A DNA stretch of 64,000 bases from JACPVF01 sp964502095 (GCA_964502095.1 CAZCUF010000003.1:124001-188000); one strand, 5' to 3'; positions 44,248-53,126 are shown, counted from the stretch's first letter. A program made the numbers and translations. Notes: generated by a model from the letters alone, not told the origin.

Positions 44248-45920
44248 CCACGTTTTCCGAGCGGCTCCAGGCGCTTCATGCGCGGACCCCGGAACGGGTG
44301 GCCGTTTATTTACAGCAGTCGGGCCGGGACGATCTGCCCATTACCTATGACCAGTTATTGCGCGGCGCGAGCGCCTATGCCCGCGCTTACGCCCGTGAAA
44401 AGATCCAACCGGGCGAAGTGACGATTCTCATTCTACGGCACGGCGAGGATTTGCTCTATTCATTTTGGGGCGCAGTCCTGCACGGCGCGATTCCTTCGAT
44501 CATGCCGTTTCTAACCGAAAAATTATCGCCCGAACGTTACCGCGCGGATCTTTCCGCGCTGGTTTCGGTAACGCGTCCTGCCGCAGTGGTGACGTATCCC
44601 GAGTTCCATGATGAAATTCATTCCGCATTGAAGCAGGGCGACTCTGTGCGGGCTGTAATTCTCACGGATCAAGTTGAATCTCGAAATGAGCTTGACTTTG
44701 ATTCGCTATCCGGTTTTCAACGTAAACCGGAGGAGATCGTTTTGCTCCAGCATTCCTCGGGCACAACGGGCCTGCAAAAAGGCGTGGCCCTGTCGCATCA
44801 GGCGGTGTTCAATCAATTGGATGCCTATGGCGAAGCGTTGAAACTGAGCCGGGAAGATGTGGTCGTTTCGTGGCTGCCGTTGTATCACGATATGGGGTTG
44901 ATCGCCGGATTTCTAATGCCCATCCTCTCGGGCATTCCGCTGGTTTTGAGTTCGCCGTTCGACTGGGTGCGCGCGCCGTATAAGTTAATGCAATCGGTTA
45001 CGAAATACAAAGGCACACTCTCCTGGCTTCCGAATTTTTCTTATAACTTCTGCGCCCAAAAAATTCGTGACCGTAATCTCGAAGGCGTGGATTTATCTTC
45101 ATGGCGTGCGGTGATTAATTGCTCCGAGCCGGTGCGCTGGGAGAGTCATCGCGCCTTTTATGAAAAATTCAAGGCGTGCGGTTTGAAATTGGAGGCTCTG
45201 CAAACTTCCTATGCGATGGCGGAAAACGTCTTCGGGGTGACTCAGTCCGGTTTGGCGCGCCAGCCTCAAGTCGAGGAAATTGACCGCGAAGCATTCATGA
45301 TCGAGCGCGTTGCCAGGCCCGCGTCGAATGGCCGCCCGGCGATGAAGATGATGTCGTCGGGGCGTCCGTTGAAGAATACGCGTATTCGAATTTTGGATGA
45401 AAAGGGCCGGGATGTGAACGAACGCGTCATCGGGGAGATCGCTTTGCACAGCGATTGCATGCTTACGGGTTACTATAATCGCCCGGAGATTACGAAGAAG
45501 GCATTTTTGGACGGCTGGTATCTAACCGGCGATTACGGTTATTTATCGGATGGGGAGGTGTTTGTTTCGGGCCGCAAAAAAGACATGATCATCGTTGGCG
45601 GTAAAAATGTGTACCCGCAGGATTTGGAATCTTTGACCTATGAAGTCCCGGGCGTGCACGCGGGTCGTTCTGTGGCGTTTGGGATCTTTGACGAAGAGCA
45701 GGGAACGGAGGAAGTAGTCATCATCGCGGAGGTCGATTCGGACGACCCGGCTCATCAGGATCGAATTGCGGATGAAATTCGCCAGCATGTGACGAAGAAT
45801 TCCGCCATTGCCTTGAGGCATGTGAAAGTGGTTGGGCCGAAATGGATTCTAAAAACATCGAGCGGAAAGACCGCGCGGGCCGCGAACAGGGAAAAATTTT
45901 TGAAGGAATTGGAAAGTTGA
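44244..45920 (+). CDS. AMP-dependent acyl ligase (acyl-CoA or acyl-AMP type)
   Basis: A 558-residue ANL-superfamily enzyme. Motifs: LLQHSSGTTGLQKGVALSH (about 168-186), YHDMGLI, and the C-terminal lysine region TSSGKTARAA. It activates a carboxylic acid as adenylate and passes it to the adjacent ACP or to CoA. The C-terminal subdomain with KKDMIIVGGKN is intact. Similar to fatty acyl-AMP ligases; specificity is not readable from the sequence. No polyketide or peptide synthetase follows. Confidence 0.85.
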   Translation: MTTFSERLQALHARTPERVAVYLQQSGRDDLPITYDQLLRGASAYARAYAREKIQPGEVTILILRHGEDLLYSFWGAVLHGAIPSIMPFLTEKLSPERYRADLSALVSVTRPAAVVTYPEFHDEIHSALKQGDSVRAVILTDQVESRNELDFDSLSGFQRKPEEIVLLQHSSGTTGLQKGVALSHQAVFNQLDAYGEALKLSREDVVVSWLPLYHDMGLIAGFLMPILSGIPLVLSSPFDWVRAPYKLMQSVTKYKGTLSWLPNFSYNFCAQKIRDRNLEGVDLSSWRAVINCSEPVRWESHRAFYEKFKACGLKLEALQTSYAMAENVFGVTQSGLARQPQVEEIDREAFMIERVARPASNGRPAMKMMSSGRPLKNTRIRILDEKGRDVNERVIGEIALHSDCMLTGYYNRPEITKKAFLDGWYLTGDYGYLSDGEVFVSGRKKDMIIVGGKNVYPQDLESLTYEVPGVHAGRSVAFGIFDEEQGTEEVVIIAEVDSDDPAHQDRIADEIRQHVTKNSAIALRHVKVVGPKWILKTSSGKTARAANREKFLKELES

Positions 45921-45933
45921 TAAGCTCTCAATA

Positions 45934-45963
45934 AAACATCCCTCGCGAATACGAGGGATGTTT
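45934..45963 (+). terminator. Terminator after the acyl ligase gene
   Basis: A 12-bp perfect stem (45934-45945 with 45952-45963) and a 6-nt loop, with a short T-rich tail. It lies between convergent genes. Confidence 0.75.
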
Positions 45964-45974
45964 CTGTCTTCAGT

Positions 45975-46757
45975 CTAGCCGCCGGTGGGAAGTCGTTTTT
46001 CGAGCGTGCGATTAAAGATCTCTTCGTGCTCCTGGGAGGTGCTGGCTTTGCGCTGTTTGGCCTTTTCGCGCTTCTGGTGCACTTTGGAGCGTTCCTGCGC
46101 TTCGAGCCAGGCAATCTGCATGGCGGTCAGTTCGGGTTCTTCAACAACCGCCGGGGTTTCCACCACTACTTCCTCTTCCTGCTTTCTGCCTTTGCGTTTA
46201 CCGCGCGGTTCCCTCGGTTCGCTCTTTTGCGGTTTTTCTTCCTCGACGATTTCCGGGATCAAGGCCTTCATGCTCAGGCGGATCTGTCGTTTGCGGCGGT
46301 CGACGTCCAAAACTTTTGCTTCGACCTCGTCGCCTTCTTTCAGGACCTCTTGCGGGGTCTTCACGTACCCGCGCGTCAACTCGCTGACGTGAACCAGTCC
46401 CGGCCGTTCTGCGCCGATATCCACGAACGCGCCGTAGGATTCCAGCCGAATCACCTTGCCCTTTATGATCATATCCGGTTGAATTTCGCGCCACTCGAGG
46501 GCGAGCGGCTCGATCATGGTCAATTCGATGCGGTCTTTTCTGATGCGCCGCACCCATACTTCCACAGTTTGACCCTCTTTTACAACATCTTCGACTTTAT
46601 TAACCGGTTCTTTTTGAAGCTGTGAAATGTGAATGACCCCCGGCAGTTCCTGGCCGATATCTACGATCGCTCCGGCCAATGTTGTTTTTATTACCTTACC
46701 GCTCAACTTCATTTTCGGTTCCAGCGCGCTGACAGGCGCGATATCGATTGTTGCCAT
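45975..46757 (-). CDS. Two-domain S1 RNA-binding protein
   Basis: A 260-residue protein with two S1 domains. The first is at about 15-85 (LSGKVIKTTLAGAIVDIGQE), the second at about 95-165 (GKVIRLESYGAFVDIGAERP). A Lys/Glu-rich disordered tail (about 170-260) follows. It resembles ribosomal-protein-S1-like proteins that bind mRNA or the 30S subunit. A promoter with ideal spacing lies about 45 nt upstream. An AGGAG precedes the ATG at 46757. Confidence 0.85.
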   Translation of the reverse strand: MATIDIAPVSALEPKMKLSGKVIKTTLAGAIVDIGQELPGVIHISQLQKEPVNKVEDVVKEGQTVEVWVRRIRKDRIELTMIEPLALEWREIQPDMIIKGKVIRLESYGAFVDIGAERPGLVHVSELTRGYVKTPQEVLKEGDEVEAKVLDVDRRKRQIRLSMKALIPEIVEEEKPQKSEPREPRGKRKGRKQEEEVVVETPAVVEEPELTAMQIAWLEAQERSKVHQKREKAKQRKASTSQEHEEIFNRTLEKRLPTGG

Positions 46758-46800
46758 AACTTAGCTCCTACACTTATTTTGGGAATAATGCCGAACAACG

Positions 46801-46829
46801 ATTATACCTGTATGACATATCTTCGTCAA
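46801..46829 (-). promoter_or_regulatory. Promoter of the S1-domain gene
   Basis: On the minus strand TTGACG (46824-46829), a 17-nt spacer and TATAAT (46801-46806). The start would be near 46794, about 37 nt before the ATG. The rest of the 402-nt gap 46758-47159 holds only this and the promoter below. Confidence 0.82.
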
Positions 46830-47089
46830 TGTGAAATTGGGCGGGGGAGTGAGAGTCGGCATAATATGAATTGCTTTGCGATTAAGAATTCTGCATGTAA
46901 ACAGCCTGTTCTTATGGACTCTCTTGAATGACCTGATTTATTGAGAAGCCTTCCGCGTGAAACGCTTTTATTCGCGCTCGGGGCTTGACGATAAGAACTT
47001 CCTTGAACTGGTTTCGATTGGTTTGCACTTCGGAGAAATTGTTGGCGCGCGATAGATACATTCCATTCGAGATTCGATTTACGTTTTTC

Positions 47090-47118
47090 TTGACACAAGT
47101 CTTCGCTTTGGGTATATT
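47090..47118 (+). promoter_or_regulatory. Promoter of the first Lrp-type gene
   Basis: TTGACA (47090-47095), a 17-nt spacer and TATATT (47113-47118). The leader is about 35 nt. Confidence 0.82.
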
Positions 47119-47159
47119 TGACCAATCCATGTTGTTTTCGGAAGAAATTAATAGAAATT

Positions 47160-47654
47160 ATGTATGAATTAGACAAGATCGATGTGCGGATTGTCAATTT
47201 ATTACTTGACGATGGCAGGATGTCGGCTTCGGAGGCCGCGCGTCAGCTGGGAGATATTTCTGAACGCGCAATCCGTTATCGAATCGAGCGCATGATCGAA
47301 GAAGGGGTGATTCAAATTAGCGCTGTGGTGCGTCCGCAAGCCTTCGGTCTGACAACAATCGCGGACGTCTGGATGGAAGTCGAGGCCGATCAAATCCTGG
47401 ATGTGGCTCACAAAATGGCGGGCTTTGAAAATGTAAGTTATGTCGCCTGCGGAATCGGTCAAACGGATGTGAGCATTCAAGTGGTCGCGAAAGATACAGC
47501 CGAGATTTACCGCTTCGTGACGGAAGTGGTGCGCAAGGTGCCGGGTGTTCGTAAGACGACCACCTCGATTGTTCCGATCATTCTCAAGGATGTGTACCAG
47601 TGGCGGGTTCCGGCTCGAGTCGCCGGTGAGATCGCTCACAGGGAAAAAACGTAA
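47160..47654 (+). CDS. Lrp/AsnC-family regulator, upstream of the aminotransferase block
   Basis: A 164-residue regulator with an N-terminal winged HTH (DVRIVNLLLDDGRMSASEAA at about 6-25) and the C-terminal RAM ligand-binding domain (about 70-150). The start at 47160 (MYELDKID) is the first Met that fits the family; an upstream in-frame TTG at 47118 lies on the -10 hexamer. The aminotransferase gene follows by 31 nt, so it probably senses an amino acid or amine and controls that operon. Confidence 0.85.
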   Translation: MYELDKIDVRIVNLLLDDGRMSASEAARQLGDISERAIRYRIERMIEEGVIQISAVVRPQAFGLTTIADVWMEVEADQILDVAHKMAGFENVSYVACGIGQTDVSIQVVAKDTAEIYRFVTEVVRKVPGVRKTTTSIVPIILKDVYQWRVPARVAGEIAHREKT

Positions 47655-47684
47655 TATCCAAATTTCAACGGAGGTTTTTACTTT

Positions 47685-48983
47685 ATGCTTGGCCCGAAGA
47701 ATGCATCTTTGCAGGCGCGCGCAAAGAAGGTGATACCGCTGGGAGTCAATTCCAATTTTCGTTATTGGGGTGAGGGGATCACGCCGTATGTGGAAAAGGC
47801 GAAGGGCGCTTACTTATGGGATGTGGATGGCAGGAAATACATTGACTATCGCATGGCGTTTGGTCCGATCATTTTGGGACATTCGTTCGATGAAGTTGAC
47901 CGGAAGGTGATCGAAGAAATCCAAAAGGGAGTCCTGTTCGCTATGACAGGCGAACTCGAAGTCGCGGTTGCGGAAATGATCGTTGAGATGGCTCCCGCTG
48001 TCGAGATGGTGCGCATGGCTTGTTCGGGAACAGAAGCGACCATGCACGCCATCCGCGTCGCACGCGCCTACACGGGGCGCGACATCATCCTGAAATTCGA
48101 GGGTAACTATCATGGCATGCACGATCACGCGCTTTGGTCAACCTACGCGCCTGTGGAAGCGTACGGAAATGCGCGCAGTCCGATTCCTGTGCCTGGCTCC
48201 TCGGGCATTCCCAAGTCTATGCGAGAGTTCATCATCACGCTCCCGTTCAATGACTTTGAAGGCTTCGAACGCGTGATGAAATCGTACGGCGAGCAGATCG
48301 CGGCGGTGATCACCGAGCCGTGTCAGGGGAATTGCGCGGCAATTAATCCGCAGGATGGATTTTTGCAACTCATCCGCAAGAAGACCGAAGAATATGGTTG
48401 CGTCTTCATTCTCGATGAAGTGAAAACAGGATTCAGAATCGCAAATGGTGGGGCGCAGGAATATTACGGGATCAAGCCCGACCTGGCGACATACGCGAAG
48501 GCGTTGGGGAATGGTTATCCCGCCGCGGCGTTTGGCGGCAAAACAGAGATCATGTCCATCATCGGGCATGGAGTCGCCATCGGCGGGACGTACACGAACA
48601 ACAAACCTGGCATCGCGGGCGCGTATGCGACGTTGAGCCTGCTGAAATCGAAGCCGATTTTGAAAACGATCGCCCAGCGCGGACAACGTCTCATGGACGG
48701 CTTGAAAGATATTTTTGAAGAGAACGACATCCCTGTTGTGATGAAGGGCTATCCTGCGATGTTCTCGTTTTCGCTGAATATTGACAAGGTAACGAACCAA
48801 CGCGAATGGGCGAAAAGCGATCACGAAATGTACATCCAGCTTGTCGAGAAAGCCATTGAAAAAGGCGTGATGCCCGACCACGATGCGCGCGAGCCGTGGT
48901 TTATGTCGTATTCACATTCCGATGCCGATATTGACGAGACGTTGAATGTGTATGCGGAGATTGTAAAAGAAGTGAAAAGCTAA
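47685..48983 (+). CDS. Class III aminotransferase, glutamate-1-semialdehyde-mutase-like
   Basis: A 432-residue PLP enzyme of fold type I. The pyridoxal Lys is in ATYAKALGNGYPAAAFGG, and the cofactor-binding Asp in CVFILDEVKTGF. The Ser/Gly-Thr-Glu-Ala motif SGTEATMHAIR places it near GSA aminomutase and related aspartate aminotransferase-family enzymes. It acts on an amine or amino acid in the block that follows. GGAGG precedes the ATG. Substrate unknown. Confidence 0.85.
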   Translation: MLGPKNASLQARAKKVIPLGVNSNFRYWGEGITPYVEKAKGAYLWDVDGRKYIDYRMAFGPIILGHSFDEVDRKVIEEIQKGVLFAMTGELEVAVAEMIVEMAPAVEMVRMACSGTEATMHAIRVARAYTGRDIILKFEGNYHGMHDHALWSTYAPVEAYGNARSPIPVPGSSGIPKSMREFIITLPFNDFEGFERVMKSYGEQIAAVITEPCQGNCAAINPQDGFLQLIRKKTEEYGCVFILDEVKTGFRIANGGAQEYYGIKPDLATYAKALGNGYPAAAFGGKTEIMSIIGHGVAIGGTYTNNKPGIAGAYATLSLLKSKPILKTIAQRGQRLMDGLKDIFEENDIPVVMKGYPAMFSFSLNIDKVTNQREWAKSDHEMYIQLVEKAIEKGVMPDHDAREPWFMSYSHSDADIDETLNVYAEIVKEVKS

Positions 48984-48989
48984 ACTCCG

Positions 48990-49161
48990 CTGGTTGAGTA
49001 GACCTGAGCGTTCGTTGCGAAGGTCGTATCGAAACCAGCAGGTACGCATACAAACTTTTGTAACAAAAATATTTTACGGCGTGGTGGTCTCGATACGGGC
49101 TTGGTTTCGATATGCTCACAAAGAGCGCTCGCTACTCAACCAACAACCCTACTCGACCACC
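48990..49161. repeat. Palindromic interspersed repeat cluster A
   Basis: Unit E1 (48990-49038) begins CTGGTTGAGTAG and ends TATCGAAACCAG. Unit E2 (49083-49161) begins GGTGGTCTCGATACG and ends CTACTCGACCACC, with a nested unit (49101-49143) having TTGGTTTCGATA and CTACTCAACCAA ends. The ends pair to make long hairpins. The same ends are found in cluster B (53007-53102). They resemble REP-like elements known from Actinobacteria. Confidence 0.85.
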
Positions 49162-49175
49162 GAGGTATATAAAAA

Positions 49176-50504
49176 ATGATCAACAAACTATCTTCCCAAG
49201 AAATCATTGACCTCAACAAGGAATACACCTTCTTCTCCTGGTCTGTGCAGGGACAGGTGAATCCAATTCCCGTTACAAAAGCCGAAGGCGTGTACTTCTG
49301 GGATGCGGACGATAAACGCTATCTCGATTTTTCGTCGCAGTTGATGAATACGAATATTGGGCATCAGCATCCGAAGGTCGTCAAGGCGATTCAGGATCAA
49401 GCCGCGAAGTTGACGTTTACGCATCCAGGCAACGCCACCGAAGCGCGTGGTTTGCTCGGAAAGAAAATAGCCGAAGTGACGCCAGGCGATTTGAAGAAAA
49501 CATTCTTCACGCTCGGCGGTTCGGAGGCGAACGAGAACGCCATCAAGATCGCGCGTTTCTACACGGGGCGAAATAAAATCCTTGCACGTTATCGCTCCTA
49601 TCACGGCGCGACGCACGGCTCCATGGCGCTGACTGGCGACTACCGCCGTCTCGCCGTCGAACCTGTCATGCCAGGCGGAGTCCACTTCCTTGACCCGTTT
49701 TGCTATCGCTGTCCGTTTGGGCAGAAGCCAGAGTCGTGCAAGCGCGAGTGCATCTCGCATCTCGAAGAGGTGATCAAGTACGAAGGTCCCGATAAGATCG
49801 CCGCGATCATCATGGAGGGCGTGGTCGGCTCGAACGGACTCATCATCCCGCCCGATGATTACTGGCCCCGCGTGCGCGAGATTTGCGATAAGTACGGCAT
49901 CCTGTTGATCTCGGACGAAGTGATGAGCGGATGGGGACGCACGGGCAAATGGTTCGCAGTGGACAATTGGAACGTGACCCCCGACATTATCACTACAGCC
50001 AAAGGCATCACCAGCGGATACGCTCCGCTCGGCGCGGTGATCGTCTCGGAGAAGATCGCCAAATTCTTTGATGATAAATATCTGTATGCGGGTCTGACGT
50101 ATAGCGCCCACGCGCTTTCATGCGCCACTGCTCTTGCTACGATTGAAGTGTACGAAGAAGACAAGTTAATCGAAAACGCCGCCTTGCTCGGAAAATATCT
50201 CGGCGAAGCGTTGGAAGATATCAAGGCGCGGCATGTCTCTGTGGGCGATGTGCGTTACATCGGCTTATTCTCCACGATTGAGTTGGTCGTCAACCGCGAA
50301 ACGAAAGAAAGTTTCTCGCCCGCTGTCATGGCGGAGGTAGGAAAAGTCCTGCGCCAAAACGGACTGTTCACCTTCATCATGGCGAACAACATGGGAAGCA
50401 TGGCCTTCGTCGTCCCGCCGTTGTGCATTACACAGGAGCAACTCGATGAAGGTCTTGCGATTGTGGAGAAGGGGTTGGAAGTGGCGGATGGGCAGGTGAA
50501 GTAA
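49176..50504 (+). CDS. Class III aminotransferase, omega-amino acid type
   Basis: A 442-residue PLP enzyme. Motifs: substrate side LTFTHPGNATEARGLLGKK, LLISDEVMSGWGRTGKW (cofactor Asp), and pyridoxal Lys in ITTAKGITSGYAPLGAVI. The cluster CYRCPFGQ then ESCKREC in the middle is unusual for the family. It resembles beta-alanine:pyruvate, taurine:pyruvate or GABA aminotransferases. The MmsA gene further on would use malonate semialdehyde from beta-alanine, which favours that role (inference). Confidence 0.85.
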   Translation: MINKLSSQEIIDLNKEYTFFSWSVQGQVNPIPVTKAEGVYFWDADDKRYLDFSSQLMNTNIGHQHPKVVKAIQDQAAKLTFTHPGNATEARGLLGKKIAEVTPGDLKKTFFTLGGSEANENAIKIARFYTGRNKILARYRSYHGATHGSMALTGDYRRLAVEPVMPGGVHFLDPFCYRCPFGQKPESCKRECISHLEEVIKYEGPDKIAAIIMEGVVGSNGLIIPPDDYWPRVREICDKYGILLISDEVMSGWGRTGKWFAVDNWNVTPDIITTAKGITSGYAPLGAVIVSEKIAKFFDDKYLYAGLTYSAHALSCATALATIEVYEEDKLIENAALLGKYLGEALEDIKARHVSVGDVRYIGLFSTIELVVNRETKESFSPAVMAEVGKVLRQNGLFTFIMANNMGSMAFVVPPLCITQEQLDEGLAIVEKGLEVADGQVK

Positions 50505-50512
50505 AAGTCGAA

Positions 50513-50531
50513 GGTCAAAGGTTGAAAGTCG
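50513..50531. repeat. Left arm of an inverted repeat flanking the HEPN-like gene
   Basis: A 19-bp sequence, starting GGTCAAAGGT and ending AAAGTCG, that is the reverse complement of 51464-51482 at 17 of 19 positions. The region to the left (50505-50512) adds AAGTCGAA. Confidence 0.75.
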
Positions 50532-50554
50532 TGTAGATATCATCTTGGTGTGTA

Positions 50555-51442
50555 TTGAGAATTCTTGTGGAAGAATTTACTCTCGAAAGATTGGCTGAAT
50601 TAATCTGTGGTGACGATAAAGGCTTTGCACCCGTTTATCGTAGTAGTTGGTATTTAACACAATTTTTTGTAAGCGTTGGTCTTTCAAGATTTCAGCATGA
50701 TGGGACAACTCGCAAAATATGGGTATTGGGCTGCTTAAGACAATGTTCGTCTGAGGAATTGAATCAAGTAATTTTAGGTCTGGCATCGCCAAAGGCGTAT
50801 AAAGGGAATGTTGAGCAATTAGAGTTGGCTTTGCGAAGCTTGAATGAGGTTTTAAATCCTGAGGGTCTTAGCGTTGAGATAAACGGTGTAAAGCCAGTGT
50901 TGAATAACATTGAACCCCGTTTGTCTCGTCCTCTAAATTCTCCGACTACCAACGATGCATTTTTGCTGGAAAAACCAAACTTCAAATCGCTTGGTATTGA
51001 AGCGGAATATAGTGACTTATTGGATAGCCGATGGCAGGAAGTTGAAAAATGCCTTCAAAGCCATGCATACCTAGCGTCAATTATTCTTATGGGTAGTTTG
51101 CTTGAAGGTGTTTTGTATTGGGCTTTGGCGAAATTTCCAGAAAAAGCTTTTCGTGCATCGGCGAGCCCAAAAGACCCAAAAACTGCCAAGCCTAAATCGT
51201 TTCATGATTGGTCGTTGAGTCAAATGATAGATGTGGCTCACGAATTAGGCTGGCTAGGAATCGATATAAAACGTTTTTCTCATTCAGTTAGAGAGTTTAG
51301 GAATTTAGTTCATCCCTATCAGCAGATGAAAGAGGGCGTAATTCCTGACGACGATACGTGCAAAATAAGCTGGCAAGTGGTTCGTGCTTCGTTGAACGAT
51401 TTAGAAAAGCATTTTGTACCTTTGTATAAAAATGGTAGTTAA
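50555..51442 (+). CDS. AT-rich gene: N-terminal unknown domain plus HEPN-like C-terminal domain
   Basis: A protein of about 295 residues. Start is uncertain (TTG 50555 or GTG 50567). The N-terminal half (about 1-135) has a conserved-looking YRSSWYLTQFFVSVGL, then a linker. The C-terminal half has a long helix pair and REFRNLVHPYQQ, where R246 and H253 make an R-x6-H motif of HEPN ribonucleases. The base composition is much AT-richer than its neighbours and it interrupts an otherwise continuous catabolic block. An abortive-infection (AbiJ-like) role is possible but only inferred. Confidence 0.65.
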   Translation: MRILVEEFTLERLAELICGDDKGFAPVYRSSWYLTQFFVSVGLSRFQHDGTTRKIWVLGCLRQCSSEELNQVILGLASPKAYKGNVEQLELALRSLNEVLNPEGLSVEINGVKPVLNNIEPRLSRPLNSPTTNDAFLLEKPNFKSLGIEAEYSDLLDSRWQEVEKCLQSHAYLASIILMGSLLEGVLYWALAKFPEKAFRASASPKDPKTAKPKSFHDWSLSQMIDVAHELGWLGIDIKRFSHSVREFRNLVHPYQQMKEGVIPDDDTCKISWQVVRASLNDLEKHFVPLYKNGS

Positions 51443-51463
51443 TAAAACTTACGGTTATACCTT

Positions 51464-51482
51464 CGACTTTTGACCTTTGACC
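51464..51482. repeat. Right arm of the inverted repeat; adjacent short tandem repeat
   Basis: Reverse complement of 50513-50531 at 17 of 19 positions. Just after it, at 51487-51507, three copies of CTCTAAT stand in tandem, ending in the leader of the mmsA gene. Confidence 0.75.
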
Positions 51483-51525
51483 AATTCTCTAATCTCTAAT
51501 CTCTAATCTCTCTTTCGGAGAACTC

Positions 51526-52992
51526 ATGGAAATCCTAAACTACATCAACAACCAATGGACAAAACCCAACGCCACCGAATACTTCGACGTGATCAACCCC
51601 GCTACGGGACAAGTTATCACCAAGACTCCCCTCGGCACAAAAGCGGATGTGGATGCGGCGGCGAAGGCGGCGAGTGACGCGCTCCCTGCGTGGCGCAGAA
51701 CGCCTGTCAATGACCGCGTGCAATATCTCTTCAAACTGCGAAATCTCATGCGCGAGAATCACGATGAGATCGCCAAACTCATCACGGAAGAATGCGGCAA
51801 GACGTTTGAAGAGGCGAAAGCCGAAATGGTTCGCGCCTTTGAAAATATCGAAGTGGCGTGCGGGATGCCGCTGATGGGCAAAGGCGAATTTGTGGAAGAC
51901 ATCGCCTCAGGCATAGACGAGTTGATGATTCGCCAGCCCGTCGGCGTGTGCGCCACGATCGCGCCGTTCAACTTCCCTGGCATGATTCCGTTTTGGTATC
52001 TGCCCTATGCGGTCGCGGCGGGCAACACCTACATCATCAAGCCGTCTGAAAAAGTTCCGATGACGATGCAGTTCATTATGAAACTCATCGAACAGGTTGG
52101 TTTTCCCAAAGGCGTGATCAATCTGGTCAACGGCGCGAAGGATGTTGTGGACGCGATTCTCGAACATCCCGCCATTCGCGCGATCACGTTCGTCGGCTCG
52201 ACCAACGTCGCAAAATATATTTACGCCACCGCCGCGTCGCATGGCAAACGTGTGCAGGCGCAGGGCGGAGCGAAGAATCCCGTCATCATTCTTCCCGATG
52301 CGGATATGGAGATGGCGACAAAGATCGTCGCCGATTCAGCCTTCGGGTGTGCTGGTCAGCGCTGTCTGGCAGTTTCCTTCGCTGTGACCGTGGGCGACGC
52401 CAAAAACCACTTCACCGAATTGATCTGCGACGCGGCATCGTCAAGAGTCGTCGGCTACGGACTCGACTCGGGCGTGCAGATGGGACCCGTCATCAATGCC
52501 GCGTCGAAGAGCAGAGTCGAGTCGCTGATTGGACTCGGTCAAAGAGAAGGAGCAAGCCTCCCCGTAGATGGACGCGGTACTTCCATCAAAGGCTATGAAG
52601 ACGGCTCGTTCGTGCGTCCTACCATTTTGGCGGATGTCCCGCGCGGGAGCGAAATCGCCAAGACCGAAATTTTCGGACCTGTGTTGAGCCTGATGCACGT
52701 CAACACTGTGGATGAAGCGATTGAGTTGGTGAACAGCGGGCAATATGGAAATCAAGCGAGCCTGTTCACGTCAAGCGGAAGCGCGGCGCGGAAGTTTCGC
52801 TACGAAGCCGAAGCGGGCAACATCGGGATCAACATCGGCGTCGCCGCGCCGATGGCGTTCTTCCCCTTCAGTGGCTGGAAAGATTCGTTCTTCGGCGATA
52901 TGCACGGACAAAGCATGGACGCGGTTGAATTTTTCACGCAAAAGAAAGTTGTGATCGAACGTTGGCCCAAAGAATGGACGAGGAAGTTTTAA
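51526..52992 (+). CDS. mmsA: CoA-acylating methylmalonate/malonate-semialdehyde dehydrogenase
   Basis: A 488-residue aldehyde dehydrogenase. Motifs: TIAPFNFPGMIPFW, QAQGGAKNPV (MmsA-type instead of ELGG), the nucleophile CAGQRCLAVS, and the C-terminal FFPFSGWKDSFFGDMHGQ that is diagnostic for MmsA. It converts methylmalonate or malonate semialdehyde plus CoA to propionyl- or acetyl-CoA with loss of CO2. It follows aminotransferases that could make those semialdehydes from beta-alanine or beta-aminoisobutyrate. Confidence 0.93.
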   Translation: MEILNYINNQWTKPNATEYFDVINPATGQVITKTPLGTKADVDAAAKAASDALPAWRRTPVNDRVQYLFKLRNLMRENHDEIAKLITEECGKTFEEAKAEMVRAFENIEVACGMPLMGKGEFVEDIASGIDELMIRQPVGVCATIAPFNFPGMIPFWYLPYAVAAGNTYIIKPSEKVPMTMQFIMKLIEQVGFPKGVINLVNGAKDVVDAILEHPAIRAITFVGSTNVAKYIYATAASHGKRVQAQGGAKNPVIILPDADMEMATKIVADSAFGCAGQRCLAVSFAVTVGDAKNHFTELICDAASSRVVGYGLDSGVQMGPVINAASKSRVESLIGLGQREGASLPVDGRGTSIKGYEDGSFVRPTILADVPRGSEIAKTEIFGPVLSLMHVNTVDEAIELVNSGQYGNQASLFTSSGSAARKFRYEAEAGNIGINIGVAAPMAFFPFSGWKDSFFGDMHGQSMDAVEFFTQKKVVIERWPKEWTRKF

Positions 52993-53006
52993 TTAAAAAT
53001 ATACTC

Positions 53007-53102
53007 GGTGGTCGAGTAGTCCCGCGTGATCGTCGCGGGACGTATCGAGACCACAGGTATTCTGGTTTCGATACGGCGGACGAACATCGCCTACTCAACC
53101 AG
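53007..53102. repeat. Palindromic interspersed repeat cluster B
   Basis: Unit E3 (53007-53054) starts GGTGGTCGAGTAG, has an internal 7-bp stem (TCCCGCG/CGCGGGA) and ends TATCGAGACCAC. Unit E4 (53062-53102) starts CTGGTTTCGATAC and ends CTACTCAACCAG with GGCG/CGCC inside. They share end sequences with cluster A and lie just before the next aminotransferase gene. Confidence 0.85.
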
Positions 53103-53126
53103 CGATATAAGAATAAAAGGAACTAT

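Noticed and set aside
46826..47197. A 123-codon minus-strand frame in the gap between the S1-domain and Lrp genes
   Set aside because: No ribosome-binding site or recognisable motif, biased Ser/Arg composition, and it covers both promoters.
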